64,000 nt of DNA from Nodosilinea sp. PGN35 (GCF_029109325.1 NZ_JAQKQJ010000024.1:124001-188000); one strand, 5' to 3'. Shown: positions 16,584 through 26,570, numbered from the stretch's first letter. Translations and numbers: made by a program. The notes: generated by a model not told the origin, from the letters alone.

Positions 16584-17570
16584 TTACACGCCGATCGCCG
16601 CCAGCGGGTTTTGGTTCAGGTGCGCCCAGGCGATGGGTAGACAGGCCTTGGCGATCGCCTGCACGTGGCGAAAGTCGGTGCCGCAGCAGCCGCCCAGAAT
16701 GGTGATCTGGGGGAATTGCTCGCGCAGATCGCGGTACTGCTGGCCCAGTTCGGCGGGGTTGCCGTCGTCCAGGGTTTCGGCCTCATCCAGCTCAGCGTGG
16801 CTGAGGGTAGAGGCATTGGCCCGCAGGGCGCGGATGCGCTGCACCCAGGGCTCGCCGGGGGCAAGAATCTCGGCAAAGTGGGTGGGGTGGGCGCAGTTGA
16901 TCATGTAGTAGACTGGCCCGCCGTCGGTGGCGGCATCCACCTGGGCGATCGCCTCCCGCAGACTTTGCCCGCTGGGCAGGTGGCCATCGGTCTCTACCGT
17001 GAAAGAGATCACCACGGGCAGCCCCACCGCCTGGGCGGTGCGGACAATGCCTGTCGCCTCCTGCACATAGTTCATGGTGAAGGCGCTGGCCAGGTCGGCC
17101 CCGGCTTCAGCAAAGGCCTGGATTTGGGGACGGTGGTAGGCCTCAGCTTCGGCCACGGTCATGGCGGTGCTGACGCTGTAGCCATCGCCCCGGGGGCCAA
17201 TGCAGCCGCTGACCACAATCGGGGTGTCGGGGGTGGCGTAGGCCTGGCGCAGCAGGTGCAGCAGGGCGATCGCCTCTCGATTCGCCGTGGCCAGTTCCTC
17301 CGTCGAGTAGCCCAGGCGGCTGCCCCAGTCGGGGTTGGCCCGCCAGGTGGGGCTCTCGAGAATGAAGCCCACCTGTTGCTCCACAGCAAAGTCGAGGTAG
17401 GTGCGAAAGTAGTTGGCGATTGCCTGGTAGCCCTCGGCGGTTTTCAGCAGGTCAAAGGCGGCGAAGTGGGGCAGGTCAATGCCCTGGTGAAATATAAAAG
17501 TGGTCTCCATGCCGCCGTCGGTGAGGAAGATGCGATCGGCGAGTTGGGGCAGGGGGGTGGATTGGGGCAT
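16584..17570 (-). CDS. Homocysteine S-methyltransferase family protein
   Basis: A 328-residue single-domain protein of the Pfam S-methyl_trans family. The zinc ligands are present: Cys in YYMINCAHPTHF and the CC pair in GGCCGTDFRH near the C-terminus. The start FLTDGGMETTFIFHQGIDLP is typical. Family members transfer a methyl group from S-methylmethionine or betaine to homocysteine; the donor here cannot be told, and the SnoaL-like neighbour suggests it may not be plain methionine synthesis. Expressed from the CATAC-box promoter about 230 bp upstream, if that assignment is right. Confidence 0.85.
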   Translation of the reverse strand: MPQSTPLPQLADRIFLTDGGMETTFIFHQGIDLPHFAAFDLLKTAEGYQAIANYFRTYLDFAVEQQVGFILESPTWRANPDWGSRLGYSTEELATANREAIALLHLLRQAYATPDTPIVVSGCIGPRGDGYSVSTAMTVAEAEAYHRPQIQAFAEAGADLASAFTMNYVQEATGIVRTAQAVGLPVVISFTVETDGHLPSGQSLREAIAQVDAATDGGPVYYMINCAHPTHFAEILAPGEPWVQRIRALRANASTLSHAELDEAETLDDGNPAELGQQYRDLREQFPQITILGGCCGTDFRHVQAIAKACLPIAWAHLNQNPLAAIGV

Positions 17571-17584
17571 TGATGAGGTCTCCT

Positions 17585-17640
17585 TTGGGGGGTGAGGGGT
17601 AGGGGGTAGGGGGTGAGGCTGTACTCCCCACTCCCTACGC
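17585..17640. repeat. Short tandem repeats (GGGGGTA / GGGGTGA)
   Basis: G-rich heptamer-like repeats directly upstream of the methyltransferase-family gene, in its presumed 5' leader. Confidence 0.65.
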
Positions 17641-17795
17641 TCTACAGAGAAACAACCAACGGGCGCACCAAGCCGTCAGCACTGCAACCGGGGGCCACAG
17701 ACTGAAACCTTGCCGAGTCTCAATGGACTCGTTTAATTTAGGCTGGAAGACTTGGTGGTCAGGGGCTTCCAGGGGAAGCACCGCTGATAGTTTTA

Positions 17796-17881
17796 ACGAT
17801 AGGGGCAAGCACCGCGCTTGTCTGTACAGAAAGGTATGCAGATCGTCGGGCCGAAGGTATGCCTCGTTGGCAAAAAGTATG
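17796..17881 (-). promoter_or_regulatory. Activator-type promoter with three CATAC boxes (twin of 7831-7908)
   Basis: Leftward: -10 TATCGT (17796-17801), 17-bp spacer, weak -35 inside CATACCTTTCTGTACAGACA (17819-17838), then two more CATAC boxes (plus-strand GTATG at 17857 and 17877). The 20-mer differs from the one at 7854-7873 at two positions and the distance to -10 is identical. The 418-nt gap 17571-17988 otherwise holds tandem repeats, a hairpin repeat and no gene. Confidence 0.6.
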
Positions 17882-17902
17882 GTTTAGAGCTATGCCAGCC
17901 TG

Positions 17903-17968
17903 GTTGAGACAGTTTCCCTATGAACGTTCAAACGTTTGAGCGTTTTCAAGGTTGCTTGACGCCCTAGC
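17903..17968. repeat. 66-nt hairpin repeat family, copy A (degenerate right end)
   Basis: GTTGAGACA, then a near-perfect 22-bp palindrome AACGTTCAAACGTTTGAGCG(TT) at 17923-17944. Preceded by GCCAGCCTG as copy C is by GCCAGTCTG. Right end has diverged. Confidence 0.6.
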
Positions 17969-17988
17969 CGACGTGATACGGCTCCCCA

Positions 17989-19146
17989 TCAGGCCCGCTG
18001 ACCGCACATTAGCCGCTGCTCCGCCGTCACTTCACTGTAGAGTCGTTCCAGGCTAGAAATATTGCCGTCCAGGGTATAGCGCTGGAGCGCTCGCTCGCGG
18101 GCCTTGTGGCCCAACAACTGGGTGATTTCGGGGTGGTCGCGCAAAATTGGCAAAATGGTTTGCAGCTGCGACGATACCCGCTGGGTGTCGAGCACAATGC
18201 CAGCCCCGTCGGCCAGCACCTCGCCGTCGGCTCCGGCGTCGGTGGCGATACAGGCGGTGCCGCAGGCCATGGCCTCCAGCAGCGACAGCGACAGCCCCTC
18301 CACCAGGGAGGGCAAAATAAACCCGTCCGCCGCCCGCAAAATATCGATGCGGCGCTGCTCATTGGCCAGATAGCCCAGCCAAATAATGTCGTCCTCATCG
18401 CCGTAGTAGCGCTTCAGCGATGCCTCCAGAGGGCCACTGCCCACGATCGCCAGCTTGCAGTTTGGCCCCATCTCGGCCTGTCGCCAGCCGCGCAGCAGGG
18501 CCTCTACATTTTTCTCCAGCGAAATCCGCCCCTGGTAGACAAACAGCTGTCGGGCGTAGAGGTCGGCCTTGACCGCCGATGGCCCCGGCGAGTAGCGGCG
18601 GGTATCGACCCCGTTGGGAATCACCACCAGGGTCGCAGGCGGCACCCCGAGTTTGATCAGCAGGTCGCGCTGGAGGTCAGAAAAGACAATGACGCGATCG
18701 TAGTGGGCCAGGCACGGAGCGTAAAGCTGGTAGGTGAGGTGCTGGGTGCCCGAGGTCAGGCTGCGTACCCGGCGATCGAAGGCAGGGTGAAAGGTGGCCA
18801 CCAGGGGAATGTTTAGCTCGGCGCAGATCTCCGGCAGACGAAAATCTAGCGGCGACAGCGTTAGCGAAGCATGTACCAGGTCGGGCCGCAGCCGCTCTAA
18901 AGCTTCCGTCAGTAGCTTGCCCGACTTGAGAGACGGAATGGTGAGAATCTGCGACTTGAACAGAAAGGGGAGCGGCACTTCCTGCGATCGCTCCGTGGAG
19001 CTGCCTCTGCTGTGGCCGTCCTGGGATTGGGCAAAATGCAGAAAGGTAACTCGATAGCCGCGCTCCAGCAACGCGTTTGTGACCTCCCGGCCATAGGTGA
19101 CGTTGCCGCAAAAGGGCGATTTTTTGCCAAGCCACGCGATGTGCAT
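17989..19146 (-). CDS. Glycosyltransferase family 4 protein
   Basis: A 385-residue GT-B glycosyltransferase. The N-terminal donor-independent half opens MHIAWLGKKSPFCGNVTYGREV; the nucleotide-sugar half contains VYQGRISLEKNVEALLRGW and the E-x7-E element PSLVEGLSLSLLEAMACG. Such enzymes add a sugar from a nucleotide donor to glycolipid or exopolysaccharide acceptors; neither substrate can be identified. No other polysaccharide genes adjoin it. Confidence 0.9.
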   Translation of the reverse strand: MHIAWLGKKSPFCGNVTYGREVTNALLERGYRVTFLHFAQSQDGHSRGSSTERSQEVPLPFLFKSQILTIPSLKSGKLLTEALERLRPDLVHASLTLSPLDFRLPEICAELNIPLVATFHPAFDRRVRSLTSGTQHLTYQLYAPCLAHYDRVIVFSDLQRDLLIKLGVPPATLVVIPNGVDTRRYSPGPSAVKADLYARQLFVYQGRISLEKNVEALLRGWRQAEMGPNCKLAIVGSGPLEASLKRYYGDEDDIIWLGYLANEQRRIDILRAADGFILPSLVEGLSLSLLEAMACGTACIATDAGADGEVLADGAGIVLDTQRVSSQLQTILPILRDHPEITQLLGHKARERALQRYTLDGNISSLERLYSEVTAEQRLMCGQRA

Positions 19147-19306
19147 GCTGTTTAGCGTCTATCCAGTAAACAACCCAAACTAGCGCCAGCACAATGCCGC
19201 CGCGATTCGCGCAGCATTCGAGAGCCGATTCGGAACGAGTAGCCGTTCTAAAATCGCCCAGTTCAGAACCCAGTCCGCTAATCTGTCCTAAGTAAAAAAA
19301 TGGAAC

Positions 19307-20791
19307 CTAGCTAGGAGCCTGGGTCTTTCTCAGTGCCGTATCGGCAATATACCAGGTTACAACTCCCCCTAAACCTACCAGGGCACCCATGCCCACAAAA
19401 ACGTTAGCTAAACCCAGGCGCGCCTCTACCACACTGGCCAGAGCCAGGGGCAGACTCAGAGCAATATTGACCATGTTGTTTTGCAAGCCAAACACCTTAC
19501 CGCGCATGGCTTCTGGAGTCTTTTCTTGAATTAGAGTCTGCATCGGGATGCCCACAAAGGCCCCGCACAACCCCAGGATGGCAATAATCGCCATGGAGGC
19601 CCACAGCTGCTGGGTCGTCCAGGCCAGGGCAATCAAACACACTCCCATGCCGAGGGCACCCCACAGGCTGAGAAAGCGGCGAGGAAAGCGCGGGCCAAAA
19701 TTGCCGACCAGCACGGCTCCCAGGCCCAGACCCAGGCCCCCCGCCGCCAGCAAAAACCCAAACTGCGATGCCTTAATGGCCGGAATCATCTCCGCTAGCC
19801 GTACCGCCAGCACCGCCAGGGCCGCAAATACCGACGACAGCAGCACCAGCTGAATAATTGCAACCCGCACCTGCACCTGCTGGCCCAGGTAGCGCAGCCC
19901 GTCTTTGATGTCGGCCCAAAACTGAGATAAATCTTCATGGGCTGCCGACAAATTTTCGGTGCCAGGGGCCATAGTCATCAGGCACAGCCCGGCCATCAGA
20001 TAGCTCAACCCCACCAAAATGGCCGGGCCATTGTTGGTAATGCCCAGGGCCAGCATCAGGCGATCGGCCAGGGCCAGCAGCGGTTCTCCCACCGCAAACC
20101 CCACAATTACCGAAGCCATCATCGTTGTGGTGTAGAGAGAGTTAGCCGACAGCAAGTCCCCCTCCGCCACAATCAGCGGAATCATTGACTGCTCGGCTGG
20201 GGCAAAAAACTGCGTCAGGGTAGAGATCAAAAACGTGATCAGCAGCAGTAGCCAAAAGGCCACCGGCAGCCCCAGCACCGCACCCCAGCCCGTCGTCAGC
20301 CAAATGCCCAGGGGCAGGGCAATTACCAGTCCTCCCCGCAGCAGGTTAGACCACACCAGCACCGGGCGCTTGCGCCAGCGATCGACAAACACCCCCGCCA
20401 GCGCCCCAAACAGCACCGCTGGAACAGTAAAGGCAATCATCACCGCCGCCACCCAGCCGCTGATGGTTTGACCTGGGGTTTCAAACCGAGCCGCAATGAT
20501 GGCAATCATCAGCACCAGGTACACTTTGTCGGCCAGTTGGGAAAAAAGCTGACCCGCCCACAAAATTAAAAAGTTGCGGTTTTGAAAAACAGCGCCAAAG
20601 CCGTTGTCGGACTCCACAGGGGCGGGTTGGGTTGCGCCCTGGGTCGGAAAACCTGACTCAGAGCCCGGTTCTGCCCCCTGGCTAGACCTCCGAGCCTCTG
20701 CCTCAGGCAAACAGTTTGCCTCGGTAGCCTCTGTATCAGCATCAAACTCGCGGAGCATGGGGTAACCAACGACCTGGGCACTGGGCGGCAC
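19307..20791 (-). CDS. MFS transporter
   Basis: A 494-residue major facilitator with about 12 helices. FQNRNFLILWAGQLFSQLAD starts the first helix after a polar N-terminal stretch of about 65 residues; GVFVDRWRKRPVLVWSNLLR is the loop 2-3 motif. It resembles the EntS/MdfA-like exporter branch, so efflux is more likely than uptake. GTG at 20791 lies 14 nt after recO; an ATG at 20758 is an alternative start. Cotranscription with recO is likely. Confidence 0.88.
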   Translation of the reverse strand: MPPSAQVVGYPMLREFDADTEATEANCLPEAEARRSSQGAEPGSESGFPTQGATQPAPVESDNGFGAVFQNRNFLILWAGQLFSQLADKVYLVLMIAIIAARFETPGQTISGWVAAVMIAFTVPAVLFGALAGVFVDRWRKRPVLVWSNLLRGGLVIALPLGIWLTTGWGAVLGLPVAFWLLLLITFLISTLTQFFAPAEQSMIPLIVAEGDLLSANSLYTTTMMASVIVGFAVGEPLLALADRLMLALGITNNGPAILVGLSYLMAGLCLMTMAPGTENLSAAHEDLSQFWADIKDGLRYLGQQVQVRVAIIQLVLLSSVFAALAVLAVRLAEMIPAIKASQFGFLLAAGGLGLGLGAVLVGNFGPRFPRRFLSLWGALGMGVCLIALAWTTQQLWASMAIIAILGLCGAFVGIPMQTLIQEKTPEAMRGKVFGLQNNMVNIALSLPLALASVVEARLGLANVFVGMGALVGLGGVVTWYIADTALRKTQAPS

Positions 20792-20804
20792 AATATCCAG
20801 CAGT

Positions 20805-21650
20805 TTAAATGGTAGCTAAACAGACATCAACCAAAGCCGCCGACCGAATCGGGCGTTCAAAATAGTCCTGGGTATATTCTCGCAGAAGCCGCTCAACTCG
20901 CGCCCATAGCTGCTGACTTTTTCCGGCTTTCTCCTCTTCAGCCCCTGGCCCCCCAGGCCTGCCCACCGAGCGAGTGGAGAGAATCTCGGGCTTACTGAGC
21001 TGCTGCAGAAGGGCTACGTCTGTGGCGGTGAGCAGCACGGGTCGCCGTTTACCGTAGCGGCCTTGCCCTTCGCCCACCTGGCTGGCGCTGCTGGCCTGCA
21101 CCAGGCCCCCCGCTTCGGTGCTAAATTCTACGCGCCAGGTGGGGTCGAGCAGGTTGGGCACAATCTCGGCTCGGCTCAGGGTACACTGGTGCACCTCTGG
21201 GGCCACCCCCGCCAGGGCCAGCAGATGGTATAGCCCGTGGCACAGAGCCGCCATGACCGCGCCTGGAGCTGCCGTTTCCAGCCGCTCTAGATGTTCCACA
21301 AAAACCTGAAACAGCTCGCTCTGCGGGCAGTCGCTGAGGGCCATGAGCAGCACGACCTCGGCTAGATACTGACTGGCGGTGAGCCGCCCCAAGTGCTGGC
21401 TCAGCCCCGGAAAGGTGCGCAGGGTTTCGGCCTGGATCAGCTTGTCGAGGCGCTTGCCCTTGACCACCAGGCACTCGTTGATGACAAACAGGTCGCTGCG
21501 GCCCCCCAGCCGCGACTGGTGCTTGCGTGATCCTGGCGCGACGGCGCGCACCAGCCCGACATCGGGGGTGAGAATGGTCAGCAGGCGATCGGTCTCCCCC
21601 AGGGGGATGGCCTTGAGGTTAATGCCTGTGGCTTTATAGGTTTGGCTCAT
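20805..21650 (-). CDS. recO: DNA repair protein RecO
   Basis: A 281-residue RecO. It loads RecA on SSB-coated single-stranded DNA with RecR/RecF. The N-terminal OB-fold is clear (YKATGINLKAIPLGETDRLL, LVRAVAPGSRKHQSRLGGRS), and the helical C-terminal region follows without the Cys4 zinc motif seen in some bacteria. A divergence of 185 nt separates it from the AIM24-family gene. Confidence 0.92.
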   Translation of the reverse strand: MSQTYKATGINLKAIPLGETDRLLTILTPDVGLVRAVAPGSRKHQSRLGGRSDLFVINECLVVKGKRLDKLIQAETLRTFPGLSQHLGRLTASQYLAEVVLLMALSDCPQSELFQVFVEHLERLETAAPGAVMAALCHGLYHLLALAGVAPEVHQCTLSRAEIVPNLLDPTWRVEFSTEAGGLVQASSASQVGEGQGRYGKRRPVLLTATDVALLQQLSKPEILSTRSVGRPGGPGAEEEKAGKSQQLWARVERLLREYTQDYFERPIRSAALVDVCLATI

Positions 21651-21835
21651 CGGCAGCTCTGCGAGGCTAGAGCTTTAGCATAGCGCTCCCCCAGGGAATG
21701 GCGATTCGCATCGTCGCTATGCTGTTGCTATGCCATCAGGGGCGATCGCTGACCTGGCTCAACGGCCGGGGCGATCGCGCTTCTCCCCTCGAGGCAGGGT
21801 ACCCTCCGGTGGCGATAGTGCTTTAGGGGTTTATC

Positions 21836-22510
21836 ATGGCTGACTTCAAAATCATTGAGCGAGAAGGGTCGCGGCTGGTTAAGGTGATTTTAAACAATGA
21901 GACGGTGCGCACGGAGTCGGGAGCTCTGCACTATCTGCGCGGCGACATCACCATGCAGTCTAAGACGCCCTCGGCGGGGGGCTTTCTCAAGTCCCTGGCC
22001 ACCGGAGAAAACATCTTTCGCCCCACCTACACAGGCACCGGAGAGCTATACCTAGAGCCCACCCTCTCGGGCTTTCACCTGCTCGACCTGGCGGGCAGCG
22101 AGTGGATTTTAGACCGGGGGGCCTACCTGGCCAGCGACGGCAGTGTCGAAGTGTCGGTGGAGCGCAATAAGCTGGTTACGGGCCTGGTGGGTGGTGAAGG
22201 GCTTTACCAGACCAAGGTGAACGGCGTGGGCAAGGTAGTTATGGTCGCCCAGGGGCCGGTGGAAACTGTGGAGCTACGGCGAGAAAAACTGGTGGTGGAC
22301 GGCAATTTTGCGATCGCCCGCAGTGGCCCCCTCACCTACCGGGTCGAAAAAGCCACCAAATCTGTGCTGGGCTCCATGACCTCGGGGGAGTTTTTGGTCA
22401 ATGTCTTTGAGGGCACCGGCACCGTGCTGCTGGCCCCAATTCCCTACTGGCAGGTGCTCATGCTGCGCCAGGTGACGGCGGCGGCCGCCGCCTCGAGTGC
22501 CGCGCGCTGA
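21836..22510 (+). CDS. AIM24 family protein
   Basis: A 224-residue AIM24/TIGR00266 protein, a beta-rich fold with internal repeats. FKIIEREGSRLVKVILNNET and GELYLEPTLSGFHLLDL, with the Ala/Ser-rich tail, match the family. The yeast relative is a mitochondrial membrane-organising protein; bacterial function is unknown. It lies 79 nt before pcrA, same strand. Confidence 0.85.
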   Translation: MADFKIIEREGSRLVKVILNNETVRTESGALHYLRGDITMQSKTPSAGGFLKSLATGENIFRPTYTGTGELYLEPTLSGFHLLDLAGSEWILDRGAYLASDGSVEVSVERNKLVTGLVGGEGLYQTKVNGVGKVVMVAQGPVETVELRREKLVVDGNFAIARSGPLTYRVEKATKSVLGSMTSGEFLVNVFEGTGTVLLAPIPYWQVLMLRQVTAAAAASSAAR

Positions 22511-22589
22511 AGCGGGTCTTAAGGCATTGCTGCCGGTGTCTTGCTGAACCGATGTCATACTAAATAGGCAAAACCCTCACCCGGCTGCA

Positions 22590-24944
22590 ATGACTGACTT
22601 TCTCGCCCTCCTCAACCCTGCCCAACGCCAGTCTGTCGAGCACTACTGCGGCCCGCTGCTGGTGGTGGCCGGAGCCGGGTCGGGCAAAACTCGGGCGCTC
22701 ACCTACCGCATCGCCAACCTGGTGCTCACCCACAAAACCGACCCCGACAACATTCTGGCGGTCACCTTCACCAACAAGGCTGCCAAGGAGATGAAGGAGC
22801 GCATTGAGGTGCTGTTTGCCGAGCAGGACGCCCAGGCCCGCTTTGGCAAATCGCTCTCGGCGCTGCCCGAGCACCAGCAGACCAAGCTCAAGTCCCAGGT
22901 GTATAAGACCATCACCAAGCACCTGTGGATTGGCACCTTCCACGCCCTCTGCGCCCGCATTTTGCGCTTCGACATTGAGAAGTATCAGCACCCGGCGGGC
23001 TACCGCTGGACAAAAAATTTCTCGATTTTTGACGAGTCCGACGCCCAGGGCCTGGTCAAAACCATCGTTACCCAGACCCTGAACCTGGACGACAAGAAGT
23101 TCAACCCGCGATCGGTGCGCTTTGCCATCAGCAACGCCAAAAACCAAAACCTGACGCCGGATGAACTGGAGCGCGAGCAGCCCAACTACCGGGGCCGGGT
23201 GATTGCCGATGTCTACCGCCACTATCAGAAGGCCCTGGCGGAAAACAACGCCCTCGATTTTGACGATCTAATTCTCATGCCGGTGCATCTGTTTCAGCAG
23301 AACGAGCAGGTGCTGGCCTACTGGCACAAACGCTTTCGCCACATTCTGGTGGACGAATACCAGGATACCAACCGCACCCAGTACGACCTGATCCGCCTGC
23401 TGGCCACCAATGGCGAGTCTATCGCCACCTACAAAGACTGGAACCACCGCTCGGTGTTTGTTGTGGGGGATGCAGATCAATCAATTTATTCCTTTAGAGC
23501 TGCGGATTTCACCATTCTGATGAACTTTCAGGATGACTTTGGCGACGGGCTGGCCGACGACGACACCCGCACCATGGTGAAGCTGGAGGAGAACTACCGC
23601 TCCACCGCCAACATTCTCGAAGTCGCGAATCATTTAATTGAAAACAACACCGAGCGCATCGACAAGGTGCTGCGGGCGACCCGGGGCGAGGGCGAGAGCA
23701 TCTATGTGTACCGGGCCGACGACGAGACCGCCGAGGCCGACTTTGTGGTCAGCCAGATCCGCAACCTGGAGACCCAGCACCCGGAGCTTAACTGGGGCGC
23801 GTTTGCCATTCTCTACCGCACCAACGCCCAGTCCCGCGCCTTTGAGGAGGTGCTGACCCGCTACAGCATTCCCTACCAGGTGGTGGGGGGGCTCAGGTTC
23901 TACGATCGCCGCGAGATCAAGGACGTGCTGGCGTATTTGAGGGCGATCGCCAATCCCTTCGACACCGTCAGCCTCAAACGGGTGATCAACGTGCCCAAAC
24001 GGGGCGTGGGCAAGGGTACGGTCGATAAGCTAGAGCAGGCCACCCAAACCCTGGGGGGCATTCCCCTGTGGGAGATTCTCAGCGACGACACCTCGGTGAA
24101 GACCCTGGCGGGCCGCTCCGCCAGGGGCGTGCTGGAGTTTGCCGAGATCATCAAAAAGTACCGCCAGGGCATCGACGAGCAAAAGGGGTCTGAGATCATC
24201 CAGGGGGTGCTCGAAGACAGCGGCTACCTGGCGGCACTCAAGGCCGAGGGCACCGACGAGGCCGACGATCGCTTCGGCAACGTGCAGGAGCTCTACAACG
24301 CCGTCCTCCAGTTTGAGGAAGAAAACGTCGATGACCCCTCCCTGCTGGCCTTTTTGTCTAATGCCTCTTTGGCCTCTGATATGGACGACAATAAAGAAGG
24401 CAAAAACGCCGTGTCGCTAATGACCCTGCATTCCTCCAAGGGGCTGGAGTTTCCGGTGGTGTTTTTAGTCGGCGTGGAGCAGGGGCTGTTTCCCAACCAC
24501 CGCTCCCTGGAAGACCCCGCCGCCCTTGAAGAAGAGCGCCGCCTGTGCTACGTGGGCATCACCCGCGCCCGGGAGCGGTTGTTTATCTCCCACGCCCGCG
24601 AGCGCCGCCTCTACGGCAACCGCGAACCCGCCAGCCCGTCGCTGTTTTTGGGCGAGCTGCCCACCGATCTGGTCACCGGCAACAGCTCCATGAGCCTGCC
24701 CCAAAAGTGGAGCACCCCCATCCGCGAGGCCCGCAAGAAGAGCGAAGCTGCTGCTCAACCCGGCAGCGGTGCCCACGAGTCTGACTGGACGGTGGGCGAT
24801 GTGGTGGTGCACAAGTCCTACGGGGCGGGGGAAGTCACCCACATTTTCGGGGCAGGCAACAAGATCTGCCTGGCAATCCACTTCCAGGGCCAGGGGCGCA
24901 AAATCATCGATCCCAAGATCTCGGCCCTGCAGCGGGCGGAGTAG
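22590..24944 (+). CDS. pcrA: ATP-dependent DNA helicase PcrA/UvrD
   Basis: A 784-residue superfamily 1A helicase acting 3'-5' in repair and replication-fork clearance. Motif I GAGSGKTRAL near residue 30, motif II VDEYQDTN near 255, motif III GDADQSIYSFRAAD near 290, motif V LHSSKGLEFPVVF and motif VI YVGITRARERL are all intact. The C-terminus carries the Tudor-like RNA-polymerase-binding module (VGDVVVHKSYGAGEV). Standard cyanobacterial length. Confidence 0.95.
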   Translation: MTDFLALLNPAQRQSVEHYCGPLLVVAGAGSGKTRALTYRIANLVLTHKTDPDNILAVTFTNKAAKEMKERIEVLFAEQDAQARFGKSLSALPEHQQTKLKSQVYKTITKHLWIGTFHALCARILRFDIEKYQHPAGYRWTKNFSIFDESDAQGLVKTIVTQTLNLDDKKFNPRSVRFAISNAKNQNLTPDELEREQPNYRGRVIADVYRHYQKALAENNALDFDDLILMPVHLFQQNEQVLAYWHKRFRHILVDEYQDTNRTQYDLIRLLATNGESIATYKDWNHRSVFVVGDADQSIYSFRAADFTILMNFQDDFGDGLADDDTRTMVKLEENYRSTANILEVANHLIENNTERIDKVLRATRGEGESIYVYRADDETAEADFVVSQIRNLETQHPELNWGAFAILYRTNAQSRAFEEVLTRYSIPYQVVGGLRFYDRREIKDVLAYLRAIANPFDTVSLKRVINVPKRGVGKGTVDKLEQATQTLGGIPLWEILSDDTSVKTLAGRSARGVLEFAEIIKKYRQGIDEQKGSEIIQGVLEDSGYLAALKAEGTDEADDRFGNVQELYNAVLQFEEENVDDPSLLAFLSNASLASDMDDNKEGKNAVSLMTLHSSKGLEFPVVFLVGVEQGLFPNHRSLEDPAALEEERRLCYVGITRARERLFISHARERRLYGNREPASPSLFLGELPTDLVTGNSSMSLPQKWSTPIREARKKSEAAAQPGSGAHESDWTVGDVVVHKSYGAGEVTHIFGAGNKICLAIHFQGQGRKIIDPKISALQRAE

Positions 24945-25489
24945 GCAGCGCTTAGCCTGAACCATCTAGCCTCCGTCCGTCAGCGGCTGTCATTCCCATT
25001 TTCGCAGGACGCCACAGGCCACCCACACCAGAAGGGCTGCTCGCCTAGGCGGGGATCCATCAACAGTGCAGGTCAGTTGCCGCTGAATGCCCACAAATAC
25101 TCAGGTGGTTACGAAATCATCACCTAAGGACAAGAAACTACATAGAGGTTGTGCGTGTATTCCCGTAGGTTATGCCTCTAAAGGAAGATGAGCCGCTAAA
25201 AAGCAGTTTTAACCTCCGTTTTTTCTCGGTTTAGGCCCCAGGGGGGAGATGCGACTATAGCGGCATCGGTTAAGTTAACGGTCAAACGCAGGCCAATGGT
25301 TGACCAGTCGGGCCTTGCAGGTGGGTTTAGCCAGCTCGATAACTGCCACAGGTCTGTCCAGACCACGACAACCAAGATGGGACTCTATAGAAAGTTCCTG
25401 AGTAAACGACACGGGTCTAGGGGTTTGCAACCTCTGGCATCCCGCTGGATTGGTTTTACGGTTTATGAGCACACAACAGGACTAACGCC
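24945..25489. other. Intergenic region without a recognised feature
   Basis: 545 nt between pcrA and the TPR gene. No open frame looks coding, and I see no strong terminator, tRNA or repeat. It must contain the promoter of the TPR gene. Confidence 0.5.
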
Positions 25490-26194
25490 ATGCACATCTA
25501 CCGCCCCCAACAGCCCCTGGTTTGCACCCTTCCCCAACAGCCCCAGGCAGCCTCAGCTCGTGCGGCAGCCTACGACTCGGTAACTGGGGCCTACACCACC
25601 GACGACGACACCCTCAGCCGGTTGGCGGCGGCGGCGGTTAAGCGCCAGCAGTATTGTGAGGCGCTAGACTTGTTAAACCAGCTGGTGGAGCGGCATCCCC
25701 AGCGGGCAATGTACTACAGCAATCGGGGGCTGGTGTACCTGTGGGTGGGTCAGCCCAATGCGGCCTTGGCCGATTGCGATCGCGCCATCAGCCTCAACCC
25801 AGACCTTGACCAGGCCTACAACAATCGAGCCATGGCCCACGCGTCCCTGGGCGATCTGGCCGCTGCCCTCAACGACTACGAGCGCGCCATTGACCTCAAC
25901 CCCTTCAACAGCCGCGCCCGCATCAATCTCGGCATTACCCTAAGGCAGATGGGTGAGCTTGAACGGGCCCTAGACTGCTTTGACGAGGCGCTCATGTTCC
26001 ATCAGCTACCCGAGTTTATCTACGCTGAGCGGGGCCGCACCTACCACCTGCGGGGCGACTGGAACTGCGCGATCGCCGACTACCACCGCACCCTGACGGC
26101 CGCAAACCTTAAGTCCGGTGAGCAGGTTCAGCTGTTGGTAGAGCGAGTTAAGCGCTGGTTCTCAGAGTTGCTGCCCCAGCAGAGCTGGGCCTAG
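25490..26194 (+). CDS. TPR protein
   Basis: A 234-residue protein with four to five tetratricopeptide repeats from about residue 40 (AMYYSNRGLVYLWVGQPNAA, QAYNNRAMAHASLGDLAAAL, RARINLGITLRQMGELERAL, FIYAERGRTYHLRGDWNCAI). The N-terminal 35 residues are polar; no signal peptide or enzymatic domain. TPRs mediate protein-protein contacts; the partner is unknown. Confidence 0.85.
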   Translation: MHIYRPQQPLVCTLPQQPQAASARAAAYDSVTGAYTTDDDTLSRLAAAAVKRQQYCEALDLLNQLVERHPQRAMYYSNRGLVYLWVGQPNAALADCDRAISLNPDLDQAYNNRAMAHASLGDLAAALNDYERAIDLNPFNSRARINLGITLRQMGELERALDCFDEALMFHQLPEFIYAERGRTYHLRGDWNCAIADYHRTLTAANLKSGEQVQLLVERVKRWFSELLPQQSWA

Positions 26195-26259
26195 CCCACC
26201 TCCGGTAGAGGAAGCTAGCTGCCAGGGCCGTAGTGAGCTGACCAGAGCCGAGGCGCTGA

Positions 26260-26478
26260 CTAGTCAATCGAAATGCTCTGGGGGCCGCCGTTGCGATCGC
26301 TGCCCCAGGGAGTGCCGCTGTTTCCGTCAGCGGGGGCGACCCCCTGATTTTGGAGCCAGCTTTTCACCGGGTCATCCGCCAGGCTGAGTCGGAGCAGACC
26401 CGAGGCCAGCCCGCCCAAAAACGCCACCGGGTGAGCCGTCAGCTCTTGTACGAAGGGAGTTAGCTCATCTAAAAACAT
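26260..26478 (-). CDS. Small conserved hypothetical protein (72 aa)
   Basis: MFLDELTPFVQELTAHPVAF then FLGGLASGLLRLSLADDPVKSWL, ending in a Gly/Asp-rich tail. I recognise it as a type of short cyanobacterial protein without assigned function. One moderately hydrophobic stretch in the middle could be an amphipathic helix. It is 92 nt upstream of tatC on the same strand. Confidence 0.65.
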   Translation of the reverse strand: MFLDELTPFVQELTAHPVAFLGGLASGLLRLSLADDPVKSWLQNQGVAPADGNSGTPWGSDRNGGPQSISID

Positions 26479-26570
26479 GGGGTATAGCCAGTCCGTAGCG
26501 ACGGCTTGATCCTAACCTGAAAGCCCTGAGAAAAGGAATCTGCTGAAAGCCAGAGCCCAAATGGTTGGCC

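Noticed and set aside
25275..25472. Leftward 65-codon frame in the pcrA-TPR gap
   Set aside because: No ribosome site, no hydrophobic or domain pattern, not distinguishable from chance.
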